Notes under the pieces: generated by a model
Told to the model about the DNA's origin: nothing
The model's database searches: none
Seen by the model: only the letters and a program-made list of their open reading frames with translations
Program-made: the position numbers and the translations under genes
In this document: piece after piece, positions 1 to 8,150 of the stretch
Numbering within the stretch: the first letter of the stretch is position 1
How the letters are laid out: every line of letters begins with the position of its first letter
Virus record (IMG/VR): IMGVR_UViG_3300025131_009354
Location: 1-64,000 of that record
From: a virus
Length of the DNA stretch: 64,000 nucleotides
Reading direction: 5' to 3' (one strand)

Positions 1-2
1 AC

Positions 3-98
3 CCAATCATCAGAGTAACTCTCATGGATACCACGCACGAACCACGGTTTCACGCAGAGCATTGGCGATCAGCCAGGCATTTTGAGGTAGTATCATGA
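3..98 (+). CDS. 3' end of an upstream gene (partial)
   Basis: The frame is open from the window edge and ends at TGA 96-98, overlapping the next ATG by four bases (ATGA), the same coupling seen in the genes that follow. The 31 visible residues end in RSARHFEVVS and match nothing I recognise. An ATG at 24 could instead make this a 24-residue peptide. Confidence 0.45.
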   Translation, partial: PIIRVTLMDTTHEPRFHAEHWRSARHFEVVS

Positions 99-298
99 AG
101 TGCGGCGACCTAGTAAGAATTAGAAAGTCAGCGATTGACCACTTGTCCACCTTGTGGTTCATTGAGTTGGCGGACAACAAGACGCCCTTGGTGCTGATTG
201 AGAAGCTGGATAGTCTCCACCCAGGTTGGTTTGTACTCAAGCCTGATGGCTCAAACTTCTTTATCCTTGAAGAAAATCTAACGAAAAGAATGTGGTAA
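95..298 (+). CDS. GDLV-type SH3-like mini-protein
   Basis: A 67-residue protein that opens MKCGDLVRIRKS. The pattern is a GDLV turn, a hydrophobic strand (PLVLIEKL), a GWFVLKPDG turn and a closing strand, as expected of a small SH3-like/KOW beta barrel. A GAGGT Shine-Dalgarno lies 8-12 bases upstream. It is the first of six similar genes in a row that overlap by a few bases, so they are probably co-translated. The fold assignment is inferred from the strand pattern; function is unknown. Confidence 0.75.
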   Translation: MKCGDLVRIRKSAIDHLSTLWFIELADNKTPLVLIEKLDSLHPGWFVLKPDGSNFFILEENLTKRMW

Positions 299-495
299 TG
301 AACCCCGAATACAAAAGCTATAAAATTGGCGAACTGGTTGGCGTGGCTAGCGCAAACACTCTCGGTCTCATCACTCGCTCAAATTATTGGGCTCTTGATG
401 AATATCTCGGCGGTGAGACTGAGTTCGTTGATGTGATGTGGGGCGCACACGAATCAAAACAATATCCCGTGCAATATCTGGTGAGAGTAAAATGA
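298..495 (+). CDS. GDLV-type SH3-like mini-protein
   Basis: Start chosen at ATG 298, which overlaps the previous stop as TAATG; an in-frame ATG at 292 is possible. The 65 residues contain KIGELVGVAS, a GLITRSNYW strand and a final QYPVQYLVRVK strand, the same order as its neighbours. Its stop overlaps the next start (ATGA at 492-495). Confidence 0.7.
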   Translation: MNPEYKSYKIGELVGVASANTLGLITRSNYWALDEYLGGETEFVDVMWGAHESKQYPVQYLVRVK

Positions 496-707
496 AATAC
501 GCTGACGGATTAAAGCCGGGCACCCTACTCCGCATCAAGAAGCAGTGCCGAAAGAACATCGCCATCTTGGAGAGCGGGGAATACGCTATCCTCGCTCACA
601 AGCAAGTGAAGACGGGCAAAAGTATTTTATGGGATGTATTATACCCCGACGGCCGCCGCTCTATTTTTATGCCTACGAATTGGGAGGTGCTGAGTGAACC
701 AGAGTGA
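492..707 (+). CDS. GDLV-type SH3-like mini-protein
   Basis: Start set at ATG 492 because of the ATGA overlap; the frame extends upstream to 438 but that would run through most of the previous gene. The 71 residues carry KPGTLLRIKKQ, a strand AILESGEYAILAH and a WDVLYPDGRR turn. The PDG turn followed by a strand and a terminal WEVL resembles the first gene of the cluster. Confidence 0.7.
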   Translation: MKYADGLKPGTLLRIKKQCRKNIAILESGEYAILAHKQVKTGKSILWDVLYPDGRRSIFMPTNWEVLSEPE

Positions 708-939
708 ATACAGCCTCTACCATGCGAACAAAGTTCAAATGCCCGGCACTCTTCTGCGCGCCCGCCACACTCCTCACGCAGGGAAGTTGGCCTTGGTTCT
801 TACCAAGTCTTACGAGGAGAAGAAAGGCACCGGCACAAGCTGGGCCAACCGTTATGTGGATCTTCAGTGGACCACTTCCGGCGAACGCTTTCAAGAACTT
901 TTAACAAATGTTAATAATTGCTTTTCAGTTGTAGAATAA
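694..939 (+). CDS. GDLV-type SH3-like mini-protein (GTG start)
   Basis: GTG start at 694 with GGGAGG five to eight bases upstream. The 81-residue product has MPGTLLRARHTPHAGKLALVL and a VDLQW strand typical of this cluster (turn, strand, turn, YVDhxW strand). It overlaps the previous gene by 14 bases, indicating translational coupling. Confidence 0.7.
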   Translation: MNQSEYSLYHANKVQMPGTLLRARHTPHAGKLALVLTKSYEEKKGTGTSWANRYVDLQWTTSGERFQELLTNVNNCFSVVE

Positions 940-970
940 TATGTTATACTCAAGCACAAGGAGAAATAAA

Positions 971-1162
971 ATGAGCACACAACATCTACAGTCGGGCACC
1001 GTCCTAAAGAATTCTGACGGGGCAGTTGGTCTCGTGTTGGGACGATTCATCCGTAAAGGCGAGGCATGGTGGACAGTCCACTGGGAAGATCTAGATACTG
1101 CTGCCCACAAAGAATTAGACATTTGTGAGTCCATGGAGATTCTAAGCGCTGATGAATCTTAG
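971..1162 (+). CDS. GDLV-type SH3-like mini-protein
   Basis: Start set at ATG 971, seven bases after AAGGAG (958-963); an upstream in-frame ATG at 941 lacks a ribosome site. The 63 residues include QSGTVLKNSDGAVGLVLGR and a WWTVHWEDLD strand: GT-V-L, G-V-G-L-V-L, W-x-V-x-W is the KOW/SH3-like strand order of the family. Function unknown. Confidence 0.75.
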   Translation: MSTQHLQSGTVLKNSDGAVGLVLGRFIRKGEAWWTVHWEDLDTAAHKELDICESMEILSADES

Positions 1163-1179
1163 CGTAAACCCCAGCACAA

Positions 1180-1392
1180 ATGGCCATCAAGCCTAAATTA
1201 AGACCAGGAGATCTGGTAGAGCTTAAGTCCTCTGATTACAGGTTCTTAGGGCTCGTAAAGAGGGCCTCCTATGCCCGCCGCCGCGGTGAATCACCCATGA
1301 TTTATGTAGAGTGGTGCGGTCTAGCACCAAGAATATATCCCCAGCAATATGTCGAGGAAAGCCTTTTAAAAATAGTAAAGAAGAGCAAATGA
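1180..1392 (+). CDS. GDLV-type SH3-like mini-protein
   Basis: A 70-residue protein with RPGDLVELKSS, FLGLVKRASYARRR and MIYVEWCG, then a closing strand before KKSK. No clear Shine-Dalgarno precedes ATG 1180, so it may depend on ribosomes from the gene that ends 18 bases upstream. A ten-residue frame (MNLFGELDTL, 1389-1421) overlaps its stop; I do not call it. Confidence 0.7.
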   Translation: MAIKPKLRPGDLVELKSSDYRFLGLVKRASYARRRGESPMIYVEWCGLAPRIYPQQYVEESLLKIVKKSK

Positions 1393-1442
1393 ACCTCTTT
1401 GGCGAACTAGATACTTTATAAGCCGGGAAGAGGAAAATATGT

Positions 1443-3287
1443 ATGAATTGGTACCGCGGTAACAAAAGTTATTTTATTTGGGCTTTTGTATTAGTCGCGG
1501 TTCTTTTCGTTATGTCTTCTCATCTTGCGCGCCTAGAGGTAAACCAGCCCAGTGTTGTGTCTTACAGCCGGGCGCTTACTCTGTTAGGCTCCGCAAGTGA
1601 CCAAGGTACTTCTGCCGAAGTAGTGATCCGCCAAGACAAGTGGACAATCACTATGGGCGAGAAAATCTATGAAACAAATGCACCACTCTCAGAAGAGGTT
1701 TTAAAAAAACTATCTGAAGACAAAAATATAGAGCTTAGGTTTCTTGGGTCAGATCCGCCGTCGATATGGCTGACTCTTCTTGTCTCTTGGCTGCCGATAG
1801 TATTTATATTTATTATTTTAATATATGTATTTCGTTCCGTCATGAAGAACACTGGCCCATCGCCGATGACAACCTTCTCTCAGACAAAGTCCCGAGTCAT
1901 TCTTCCGTCAGAATTTGGTGTAAAGTTTGATGATGTGGCGGGCTGCCAAGAGGCGAAGGAAGAGTTAGTAGAACTAGTTGAGTTCCTGCGTCACCCGCAC
2001 CGTTTTGTAAAGCTTGGCGGCAAGATGCCGAAGGGTGTTCTTTTATATGGTCCTCCTGGGACAGGAAAAACCTTATTAGCCAAGGCTGTTGCTCATGAGG
2101 CTCAGGTTCCCTTTATATTATCTTCCGGGTCTGAATTTGTCGAGATGTATGTTGGTGTCGGCGCATCACGAGTTCGTGACTTATTTGCTCGCGCCAAGAA
2201 GATGGCCCCATGTATTGTATTCATAGACGAGCTAGATGCAATAGGAAAACATCGCGGCGGCGGTGGCCATACCGGAGGGAATGATGAAAGAGAGCAAACA
2301 CTAAATCAAATACTCGTAGAGCTAGACGGATTCGAAGAAAACTCAGGAATAATTGTGATGGCAGCGACTAACCGTGTTGAGGTATTAGATAAAGCTCTGA
2401 CCCGCCCAGGGAGATTTGACAGAAAGGTCTCTGTGCCGCTGCCTGACTCTCGCGGAAGAGAGCAGATTTTAAAAATTCATACTGCCACCGCTCCCCTTGA
2501 TCGCCAGGTAGACCTAAAAACATTGGCAGCAACGACCCCTGGGTTATCAGGCGCTGATTTAGCCAACCTAGTAAATGAGGCATGTATCTTGGCTGCTATG
2601 AAGAAGTCGTCAAAGATTACCAATGCTCACCTTGAAGAAGCAAAGGACAAAGTTCTTATGGGAAAACCCCGTAAATCACTCCAGATTTCTGAGGACTCAC
2701 GCCGCGCAACAGCGATACACGAAGCCGGCCATGCCATTTTGGCTTATTATCTAGAAGATGCTGACCCGCTGCACAAAGTAACAATTGTGCCCCATGGTCA
2801 AGCGCTGGGACTAACTGTACAGATGCCAACTGACGATCGCTTCTCTTGGAACAAGAAGGAGAATATTGCCAGAATAAAAGTCCTTCTTGGAGGATACATC
2901 GCAGAGAAAATGTTCTTTGGGGAAGATGGTACGTCTACTGGTGTTTCAAATGATTTACTGAGAGCAAAACAATTAGCCGAGAGAATGGTAAAGGACTTTG
3001 GAATGGGTTCTATTGGGCCAATGTACTTTGGAAAGAATACAACTAATTCTTATATTGAACGTTCATCAGAAACTTCAGAGGCCTATAAATTAGAGTTTGA
3101 CCAAGCCGTAGAAGAGATTATCAGAAGGTCTCTCAAGGAAGCAGAGGGTCTTCTAGAGTCAAAGAGAGAGCACGTTGCTCTTCTTACGACATCTTTGGTG
3201 GACAATAATACCGTCACGGCAAAGGAGCTAGAGGGCATTTTCGGAGTCCTCGACATTTATATTCAGGAAGATGAAGAAAAAGCTTGA
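1443..3287 (+). CDS. ftsH: FtsH membrane AAA+ zinc protease
   Basis: Full-length FtsH (614 residues; the family is usually 600-650). Two transmembrane segments (about 11-25 and 108-131) bracket a small periplasmic domain, then the AAA+ module: Walker A GPPGTGKT 203-210, pore loop FVEMYVGVG 232-240, Walker B IVFIDE 258-263, second region of homology with [20 protein letters not shown] 308-327. The protease domain has HEAGH 426-430 and the third zinc ligand Asp504 in STGVSND. All catalytic residues are present, so it should extract and degrade membrane and soluble proteins. GAAGAGG precedes ATG 1443. A complete FtsH is unusual in a virus and may remodel the host membrane proteome or degrade host regulators. 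Confidence 0.95.
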   Translation: MNWYRGNKSYFIWAFVLVAVLFVMSSHLARLEVNQPSVVSYSRALTLLGSASDQGTSAEVVIRQDKWTITMGEKIYETNAPLSEEVLKKLSEDKNIELRFLGSDPPSIWLTLLVSWLPIVFIFIILIYVFRSVMKNTGPSPMTTFSQTKSRVILPSEFGVKFDDVAGCQEAKEELVELVEFLRHPHRFVKLGGKMPKGVLLYGPPGTGKTLLAKAVAHEAQVPFILSSGSEFVEMYVGVGASRVRDLFARAKKMAPCIVFIDELDAIGKHRGGGGHTGGNDEREQTLNQILVELDGFEENSGIIVMAATNRVEVLDKALTRPGRFDRKVSVPLPDSRGREQILKIHTATAPLDRQVDLKTLAATTPGLSGADLANLVNEACILAAMKKSSKITNAHLEEAKDKVLMGKPRKSLQISEDSRRATAIHEAGHAILAYYLEDADPLHKVTIVPHGQALGLTVQMPTDDRFSWNKKENIARIKVLLGGYIAEKMFFGEDGTSTGVSNDLLRAKQLAERMVKDFGMGSIGPMYFGKNTTNSYIERSSETSEAYKLEFDQAVEEIIRRSLKEAEGLLESKREHVALLTTSLVDNNTVTAKELEGIFGVLDIYIQEDEEKA

Positions 3288-3311
3288 CGTATCCCTGTGG
3301 CCTGATATTCT
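3284..3311 (+). promoter_or_regulatory. sigma70-type promoter TTGACG-N16-TATTCT
   Basis: TTGACG 3284-3289 and TATTCT 3306-3311 with a 16-base spacer, starting inside the last codons of ftsH and pointing at the next gene (start 3338). The 16-base spacer recurs at nine other places in the window. Confidence 0.6.
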
Positions 3312-3337
3312 AGTATAGAAGATGGGGGGGAACTGCT

Positions 3338-3622
3338 TTGCCTAAAAGTAAAAAACACCTTAAGCGCCTTAAGCGGGACAAGAAGAAAAAGAAAGACAAG
3401 AGGGTCATCCACGACCAACAGCAGAAGCTAGATAAGCAGATGAACATGTTTGACAGACTGCCAAGCTCATGCTCGGCTTGTAAAAAAGAATTTCCCAAGA
3501 CTCGCGACGCCCATATGACATGGCAAGTCGTAGTAAGAACAGAACAAGAACTGGTCAGGCTTTTCTGCCCAGAATGTCAAGAACTAGCCAGCAAACTGGC
3601 AGAGGAGCAAGATGAAGTTTAA
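3338..3622 (+). CDS. Basic Zn-ribbon protein
   Basis: TTG start at 3338 after a run of seven G (3324-3330) that can serve as ribosome site; no ATG is available near the N-terminus. The first 35 residues are very basic (KSKKHLKRLKRDKKKKKDKR), then CSAC (45-48 region) and CPEC near residue 78 form a CxxC/CxxC zinc ribbon. The basic tail plus ribbon suggests nucleic-acid or ribosome binding; no family recognised. Overlaps the next start by 11 bases. Confidence 0.75.
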   Translation: MPKSKKHLKRLKRDKKKKKDKRVIHDQQQKLDKQMNMFDRLPSSCSACKKEFPKTRDAHMTWQVVVRTEQELVRLFCPECQELASKLAEEQDEV

Positions 3623-4670
3623 AGAAGCAGTTACCTACGATGATATGCTCATGGTACCAAGGTACAGCAATATCGAGAGCAGAAATGAAGTAGATATTGG
3701 AAGCGACTTATCATTTGATATTAGGCTTTCTCTACCGGTGATTGCGTCGCCGATGGACACAGTCTCTGAGTCTAGGATGGCCCGTGCCATGGGCGCGGCT
3801 GGTGGAGTGGCAGTTTTGCATCGCTACAATACAATTCAAGAACAGGTCTCACTAGTTCAGGAGTCTATTCTTGGCGTACCCGTTCATAACCGTCTTACCC
3901 ACCCAATCGCAGCGGCTATTGGGGTTACGGGAGATTGTATGGAGAGGGCAGCCGAGCTTGTAGCTGCCGGCGTTGATATTTTGTGTGTAGACGTTGCCCA
4001 CGGGCACCATATCCTAATGAAAAAAGCGCTTGAGCACTTGAGCGAAGAATATAATAATAGTATTCATATTATGGCAGGCAATGTTTGCACGCTAGAAGGT
4101 GTCAATGATCTTGCCGACTGGGGCGCTCACTCAGTTCGCTGTAATATTGGCGGAGGCTCTATTTGCAGCACCCGCCTGGTGACAGGACATGGGCTGCCAG
4201 GACTTCAGACTATTTTCGACTGCGCTCGTACTGATCGAGATGTGTCGATTATTGCCGATGGCGGCATTAAAACTTCTGGAGATATTGTGAAGGCGCTCGC
4301 TGCCGGAGCCGACTTTGTAATGTGCGGCTCTTTGCTAGCTGGCACGGACGAAAGCCCAGGTCAAACAATTAATTTGCCAGATGGCAGCAGAGCAAAAGAA
4401 TATAGAGGCATGGCCTCAAAAGATGCGCAGCTAGATTGGCGGAACAAGTCACCTACCCCTGAGGGTGTTGCGTCATATATCCCCCACAAGGGAAGCGTAG
4501 TAGATATTCTTAGGGACTTAGAGGGTGGGATCCGCAGCGGATTTTCCTATACCGGCGCTCGCACTCTAGCTGAGCTACGAAATAAAGTAGAATGGGTACG
4601 GCAAACATCCGCCGGCACTCACGAAAGTAACACACACATCTTAAGCACCCGGAACGCACGGAGAAAATAA
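3612..4670 (+). CDS. IMP dehydrogenase/GMP reductase family enzyme, no CBS domain
   Basis: A 352-residue TIM-barrel enzyme. N-terminal [12 protein letters not shown] and ASPMDTVSE (45-53), DVAHGH 127-132, catalytic loop [10 protein letters not shown] with Cys185 (IMPDH consensus GPGSICTTR), phosphate site IADGGI, and C-terminal GTHESNTH are IMPDH-like. The CBS pair is absent, as in GMP reductase, and the [12 protein letters not shown] segment (305-316) also resembles GMP reductase. In the flap (284-294, [11 protein letters not shown]) the Arg-Tyr pair used by IMPDH for hydrolysis (EGRVxYKG) appears as Tyr and His. It therefore acts on IMP/XMP/GMP interconversion, but the direction is unclear. 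Role: guanine nucleotide supply during infection. Confidence 0.85.
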   Translation: MKFKEAVTYDDMLMVPRYSNIESRNEVDIGSDLSFDIRLSLPVIASPMDTVSESRMARAMGAAGGVAVLHRYNTIQEQVSLVQESILGVPVHNRLTHPIAAAIGVTGDCMERAAELVAAGVDILCVDVAHGHHILMKKALEHLSEEYNNSIHIMAGNVCTLEGVNDLADWGAHSVRCNIGGGSICSTRLVTGHGLPGLQTIFDCARTDRDVSIIADGGIKTSGDIVKALAAGADFVMCGSLLAGTDESPGQTINLPDGSRAKEYRGMASKDAQLDWRNKSPTPEGVASYIPHKGSVVDILRDLEGGIRSGFSYTGARTLAELRNKVEWVRQTSAGTHESNTHILSTRNARRK

Positions 4671-4671
4671 A

Positions 4672-5004
4672 ATGTTTTATCGTAAAGATCCGAAAAAACA
4701 GCAAGCTAAAATCAATCAAGAACCGACAGAGTTTGAGACTCAATATAGTTCTGCGCCAACATGCTTCGAGGTGCAGGAGAAGTGGAGAGTAGAGTGTGAT
4801 CAGACCGAGTGCCGCAACTGGATGAACTTCGAAGAGGACTTAAACTGCGCGGTAGCGTGCGCAAGGAAATACCCAGCAGGTCTTAGCCTGCGAGAAGTGG
4901 CTGACAGAATGGGAGTTAGCTTCCCTCGTATTAGTCAAATTGAGCATGCCGCTTTTAATAAGCTTGAGTCTACTGGGATTTTTGAAGATTTTGACGATCA
5001 ATAG
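4672..5004 (+). CDS. Sigma-70 region-4-like HTH protein
   Basis: A 110-residue protein whose residues 71-98 (GLSLREVADRMGVSFPRISQ then IEHAAFNKLE) match sigma-70 region 4: helix, turn, recognition helix, then the IExxAxxKL continuation. The rest of a sigma factor is missing. Four cysteines just before it (42, 47, 59, 63) could bind a metal. It may bind -35 elements or the RNA-polymerase flap, redirecting host transcription as small phage sigma-like factors do. It begins one base after the guaB-family gene stops. Confidence 0.75.
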   Translation: MFYRKDPKKQQAKINQEPTEFETQYSSAPTCFEVQEKWRVECDQTECRNWMNFEEDLNCAVACARKYPAGLSLREVADRMGVSFPRISQIEHAAFNKLESTGIFEDFDDQ

Positions 5005-5025
5005 GGTGTTTTTGATATTGACAAC

Positions 5026-5034
5026 CTATTTATT
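5026..5034 (+). promoter_or_regulatory. CTATTTATT box
   Basis: CTATTTATT 40 bases before the start of the acidic protein at 5074. A TTGACA at 5018-5023 overlaps it but has no good -10 partner (TGTGTT at 17). One of eight intergenic CTATTTAT(A/T) boxes in the window. Confidence 0.4.
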
Positions 5035-5073
5035 GATGATTGTGTTACCAATCACTTTAAGGAGAACAATGTA

Positions 5074-5580
5074 ATGACTAAGAAGACTCTTATTAACGAA
5101 AACGTTATTCGTCGCTGGGGAAAGCTTGCTAACATGGCCCCTCTCACCGAAAACTATCTTGACACTATCGATGAAGAAGAGGAGCTAGAGATGGACGCAG
5201 TTGAGCTTCCCGCCGAAGATGGCGAAGAAGAGATTGTAGATGCCGAAATGGAACTTCCAGGCGAGCCCGCAGCCCAAGTAGAGATGAGTGAAGAAGAGGC
5301 AGAAGTACTAGTACAAGCCATCGCCGACGCAGTCTCTCAAGTGACCGGCGTCGAAGTAGACGTAGAGTCTGAGGAAGAGGCTGAAGCTCTCGCTGATGAC
5401 GGAGCAGATCTTGAAGCTGCTGGCGAAGACCTAGAAGCGCTTGCCGACGAGGAAGCTGGAATGGGCGACGCTGCGTACAATCGTACCGACGAAACTATTG
5501 ATCTAGAGGTTGTTGATGACGAAGAACTCACCGAAGCAGTTCTTAAGCGTGTTGTCGAGCGTCTTCTTAGCCGTCAATAA
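5074..5580 (+). CDS. Highly acidic Ala/Glu/Asp-rich protein, virion-core-like
   Basis: 168 residues, dominated by Glu, Asp and Ala from residue 34 to 150, with little predicted fold, and an amphipathic C-terminal helix (LTEAVLKRVVERLLSRQ). AAGGAG is eight bases before ATG 5074. Low-complexity acidic proteins of this kind occur as scaffold or prohead-core proteins and as DNA mimics; the N-terminus has a PLTEN stretch that fits a (L/I)xE cleavage site. No homologue recognised. Confidence 0.7.
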   Translation: MTKKTLINENVIRRWGKLANMAPLTENYLDTIDEEEELEMDAVELPAEDGEEEIVDAEMELPGEPAAQVEMSEEEAEVLVQAIADAVSQVTGVEVDVESEEEAEALADDGADLEAAGEDLEALADEEAGMGDAAYNRTDETIDLEVVDDEELTEAVLKRVVERLLSRQ

Positions 5581-5615
5581 ACTAATTTCGAGTAACGCTT
5601 GAAAGTAATCTAAAG

Positions 5616-5644
5616 AACGACCTCACTCCGGGGTCGTTTTTTTA
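5616..5644 (+). terminator. Rho-independent terminator
   Basis: ACGACC 5617-5622 pairs with GGTCGT 5632-5637 (extended by neighbouring C/G bases), followed by seven T. It closes the acidic-protein gene. Confidence 0.85.
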
Positions 5645-5665
5645 TATGCGGAAAAGAGATAAATA

Positions 5666-6007
5666 ATGTTTAATGTCCTTAAACTTTTAGAAGAAGAGGG
5701 TTATATTAATGAAGGTGAGGATAACATTATCTACGCCGAGAAAGCTTTCTTCGCCGCTCGGGTGATGAAGTGGATTAGGGATGAGGCACAGGCTGACCCA
5801 AACTTTAATCTTGCTTCCCACTTGACTATACTAATGTATTATAAATCAGGACTGGCCGAACTAAAACTTGATGAAGATGGCCTAACATATCGGATGAAAG
5901 AAAACCCGGAGGTAGACGAATTTGTTCACTCACTTACTCAAGCTGTTCTCGGCGATCTTCCGCCTTCGTCCGAGCCGCCTGCTAGCGAACCCGACGAAAC
6001 CCCTTAA
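5666..6007 (+). CDS. Hypothetical protein with Pro-rich C-terminus
   Basis: 113 residues, mostly helical, opening MFNVLKLLEEEGYINEG and ending in PPSSEPPASEPDETP. The opening resembles the (L/I)xE-G processing-type N-termini found elsewhere in the window (here YINEG). Starts after GATAAATA. Function unknown. Confidence 0.6.
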   Translation: MFNVLKLLEEEGYINEGEDNIIYAEKAFFAARVMKWIRDEAQADPNFNLASHLTILMYYKSGLAELKLDEDGLTYRMKENPEVDEFVHSLTQAVLGDLPPSSEPPASEPDETP

Positions 6008-6017
6008 AGATATTCTT

Positions 6018-6623
6018 GTGGCAGAAAATATTATCTCATTTATGAAGTCTAAGGGGTATGTTTATTTTGAGAGAGTGGACAAGAAATTAAACCTAAATTT
6101 AATAGGTGTTCGACGGGACAATGATAGCTCAAACGAGTTTGATGACTATCTTCTCGTGTTCTATCAATCTGGAGACACAGTCATACAGAAAAAGTATGAG
6201 GTCACAACCGACCCAGGAAAGTATTGGTTAGAAAACCCAATGAACCCTAGGGGGACTGCGATTCTCATTCCTGGACAGTATCGAGGCGGATGGAAGCTCG
6301 GAAGGCACCAAAACCGATACCAGGCTCTTGTACAGCGAAAGCCTTGCAAGGTTTGGCGAGACAACAACAAAGATGATATAATTGACTATAGAGGGCTAGA
6401 AATGATCAATAAGGGGTTCTTTGGCATTAACATACACAAAAGTAACCCTTATACTGAGTCTTACCTTGTTAATAGATGGAGTGCTGGCTGTCAAGTGTTC
6501 AAACGCGCCGAAGACTACAACGAATTTTTAGAACTGTGTAAGTCTTCTGCACTTATCTACGGAAATAGCTTTACTTATACACTTATCACTGAGAAAGAAT
6601 TAAGAAAACACATCAATAGCTAA
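6018..6623 (+). CDS. L,D-transpeptidase-like (YkuD-fold-like) protein
   Basis: Start set at GTG 6018 just after the previous stop; the frame is open further upstream (ATG 5922) but that overlaps the preceding gene by 86 bases. Around residue 140 it has INIH, then about 15 residues later WSAGCQVF. The His-x(n)-S-x-GC order is the L,D-transpeptidase active-site pattern (HxxxxxSxGCxR). Phage proteins with this core are likely peptidoglycan enzymes or virion hydrolases. The assignment rests on that motif and on the GINIH/SAGCQ context; the arginine after Cys is replaced by Gln. Confidence 0.5.
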   Translation: MAENIISFMKSKGYVYFERVDKKLNLNLIGVRRDNDSSNEFDDYLLVFYQSGDTVIQKKYEVTTDPGKYWLENPMNPRGTAILIPGQYRGGWKLGRHQNRYQALVQRKPCKVWRDNNKDDIIDYRGLEMINKGFFGINIHKSNPYTESYLVNRWSAGCQVFKRAEDYNEFLELCKSSALIYGNSFTYTLITEKELRKHINS

Positions 6624-6632
6624 CTATTTATA
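6624..6632 (+). promoter_or_regulatory. CTATTTATA box
   Basis: CTATTTATA directly after the previous stop and 41 bases before the next start at 6674. Confidence 0.4.
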
Positions 6633-6673
6633 GATAGCCTGGGTGGCTTTAAGATTTAAGGAGAACATAAATA

Positions 6674-6925
6674 ATGTCAAATAAGTTTAAGATTTCAACA
6701 GCAAGGTTAGCCGAAATTATCAAGGAAGAGTACGCCTCTATTCTGGATGAGCTTGGTGGGCGACGTCCAGATGTGAAGAAGACTAAGTCCGCCGTCAACA
6801 CAGAGAAGGCTGCAACGGACGTAGAGACAGAAGAAGATAATGCAGAGCTTACCAAAGAGGAATCATCTCCCGACTCGATGGGCTCGATCAGAGACCTAAT
6901 CCGGAAAGAGCTTCAGAGCCTGTAA
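6674..6925 (+). CDS. Small protein with capsid-targeting-like N-terminus
   Basis: 83 residues. The first 30 form an amphipathic helix FKISTARLAEIIKEEYASIL ending DEL-GG, matching the (K/R)hTxxxLxxhIxEE pattern of other proteins in this window, and LDE fits a T4-type prohead protease site. The C-terminus (SIRDLIRKELQSL) repeats the same helix type; the middle is acidic and disordered. AAGGAG lies ten bases upstream. Confidence 0.6.
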   Translation: MSNKFKISTARLAEIIKEEYASILDELGGRRPDVKKTKSAVNTEKAATDVETEEDNAELTKEESSPDSMGSIRDLIRKELQSL

Positions 6926-6927
6926 AT

Positions 6928-7341
6928 ATGCATCAAGTTTTAAATCCACACCAGATAGATATTCTTCGGGGCAGCCCGGCTATCCATAATGAATTTTCCG
7001 CAAAGGTAAACATCCTAGATGACCGCCTTCAAAAGAATGGCATGTCATACCGAGAGTGGGATCTTCTTAACGATCGCCAGCGCGAGATCTTTTCCGGCAA
7101 TCTTTTTCTTGATGCCGAGTGCGCCAACGGCGTAGATGATTATGTCAACGGTGCAGTAAGTTCTTGTGGGTGCGCCGACACAGAGGAAGAACTCCACCAC
7201 CACTCCCCCGTGCTTATGGGGGAAATAGAAAAACAAAGAGAAATGCTACCAGCAATTAGTGTGTCTGTCAATCCAACAGAATCTTTGGATAACCAAATAG
7301 ACCAACTATTCACGGTCTTATTAGAAAGTGAGGATACTTGA
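6928..7341 (+). CDS. Hypothetical protein
   Basis: 137 residues starting three bases after the previous stop. Helical N-terminal half, then a CGC motif and three histidines (SSCGCADTEEELHHHSP, about 79-95) that could bind a metal, though the arrangement matches no family I know. Its stop overlaps the TTG start of the methylase gene, suggesting co-expression. Confidence 0.6.
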   Translation: MHQVLNPHQIDILRGSPAIHNEFSAKVNILDDRLQKNGMSYREWDLLNDRQREIFSGNLFLDAECANGVDDYVNGAVSSCGCADTEEELHHHSPVLMGEIEKQREMLPAISVSVNPTESLDNQIDQLFTVLLESEDT

Positions 7342-8150
7342 AGTCTTTATTAAGATACCCAGGTGGAAAAACTAGAGCGCTCAAACACATCATCCCTTAT
7401 TTCCCAGAAAACCTGACAGAAATGGTCAGTCCTTTTTTTGGCGGCGGATCAATTGAGATTCACTACGCCTCCCAAGGCACAAGAGTTCATGGATATGATA
7501 TCTTCGAACCGCTCACTAACTTTTGGCAATATGTTCTTTCGGATCCAGAAAAGTTAGGGTACTTGCTTGAGACGCTGTTCCACCCCTGTTCTAAGGAGAT
7601 GTTCGCCCAGTACCAGAAGAAGCAAAACTGGACACACATGGACGACACTCACCTACTTTGGAAAGAATTTCGTGCATGCATGTTCTATGCTTTGAACCGT
7701 GCCTCATTTAGCGGGGCAACTATGAGCGGTGGATGGTCAAGGGAGGCCGCACAGAAGCGGTTTACCGAAAGCAGCATCGAGCGCCTTAAAAACTTCGTAT
7801 GTCCCTCTCTAACTGTAGAGCAGGCAGACTTTACTGAGAGCCTCGAAAGGCATGATGACGAGACTTTTATCTACGCTGATCCACCATATCATGTGGAGAA
7901 GCCTGTACTATACGGTGACCGGGGCTCAACGCATAAGGGGTTTGACCACCACGGATTCGCCGAAGCAATCAAAAAGAAAAACAACTGGGTGATTTCTTAT
8001 AATCCAAACCCAACTATATTAGAGCTATACAAAGATTATGAAATCGTATATCCTGAGTGGGCATACGGCATGTCTTCTGATAAGAAGTCGAAAGAAGTAT
8101 TGATTTTAAACGTGAAGGAGAGTGAAGATGCGTTACTTATTGATGATTAG
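7338..8150 (+). CDS. dam: D12-class DNA adenine methyltransferase
   Basis: TTG start overlapping the previous TGA. The 270-residue protein has the N-terminal LLRYPGGKTR (4-13) of D12/Dam-type enzymes, SAM-binding motif FFGGGS 33-38 (FxGxG) and catalytic DPPY 181-184. It should transfer a methyl group from SAM to N6 of adenine. Phages use such enzymes to evade restriction or mark their own DNA. The recognition site cannot be read from the sequence; no partner endonuclease is adjacent. Confidence 0.9.
   Translation: MKSLLRYPGGKTRALKHIIPYFPENLTEMVSPFFGGGSIEIHYASQGTRVHGYDIFEPLTNFWQYVLSDPEKLGYLLETLFHPCSKEMFAQYQKKQNWTHMDDTHLLWKEFRACMFYALNRASFSGATMSGGWSREAAQKRFTESSIERLKNFVCPSLTVEQADFTESLERHDDETFIYADPPYHVEKPVLYGDRGSTHKGFDHHGFAEAIKKKNNWVISYNPNPTILELYKDYEIVYPEWAYGMSSDKKSKEVLILNVKESEDALLIDD

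Noticed and set aside
1389-1421. Ten-residue peptide gene (MNLFGELDTL)
   Set aside because: ATGA overlap is suggestive, but the size is too small and there is no independent support.
5018-5046. TTGACA promoter before 5074
   Set aside because: No acceptable -10 at 16-18 bases (TGTGTT); the overlapping CTATTTATT box is a better explanation.
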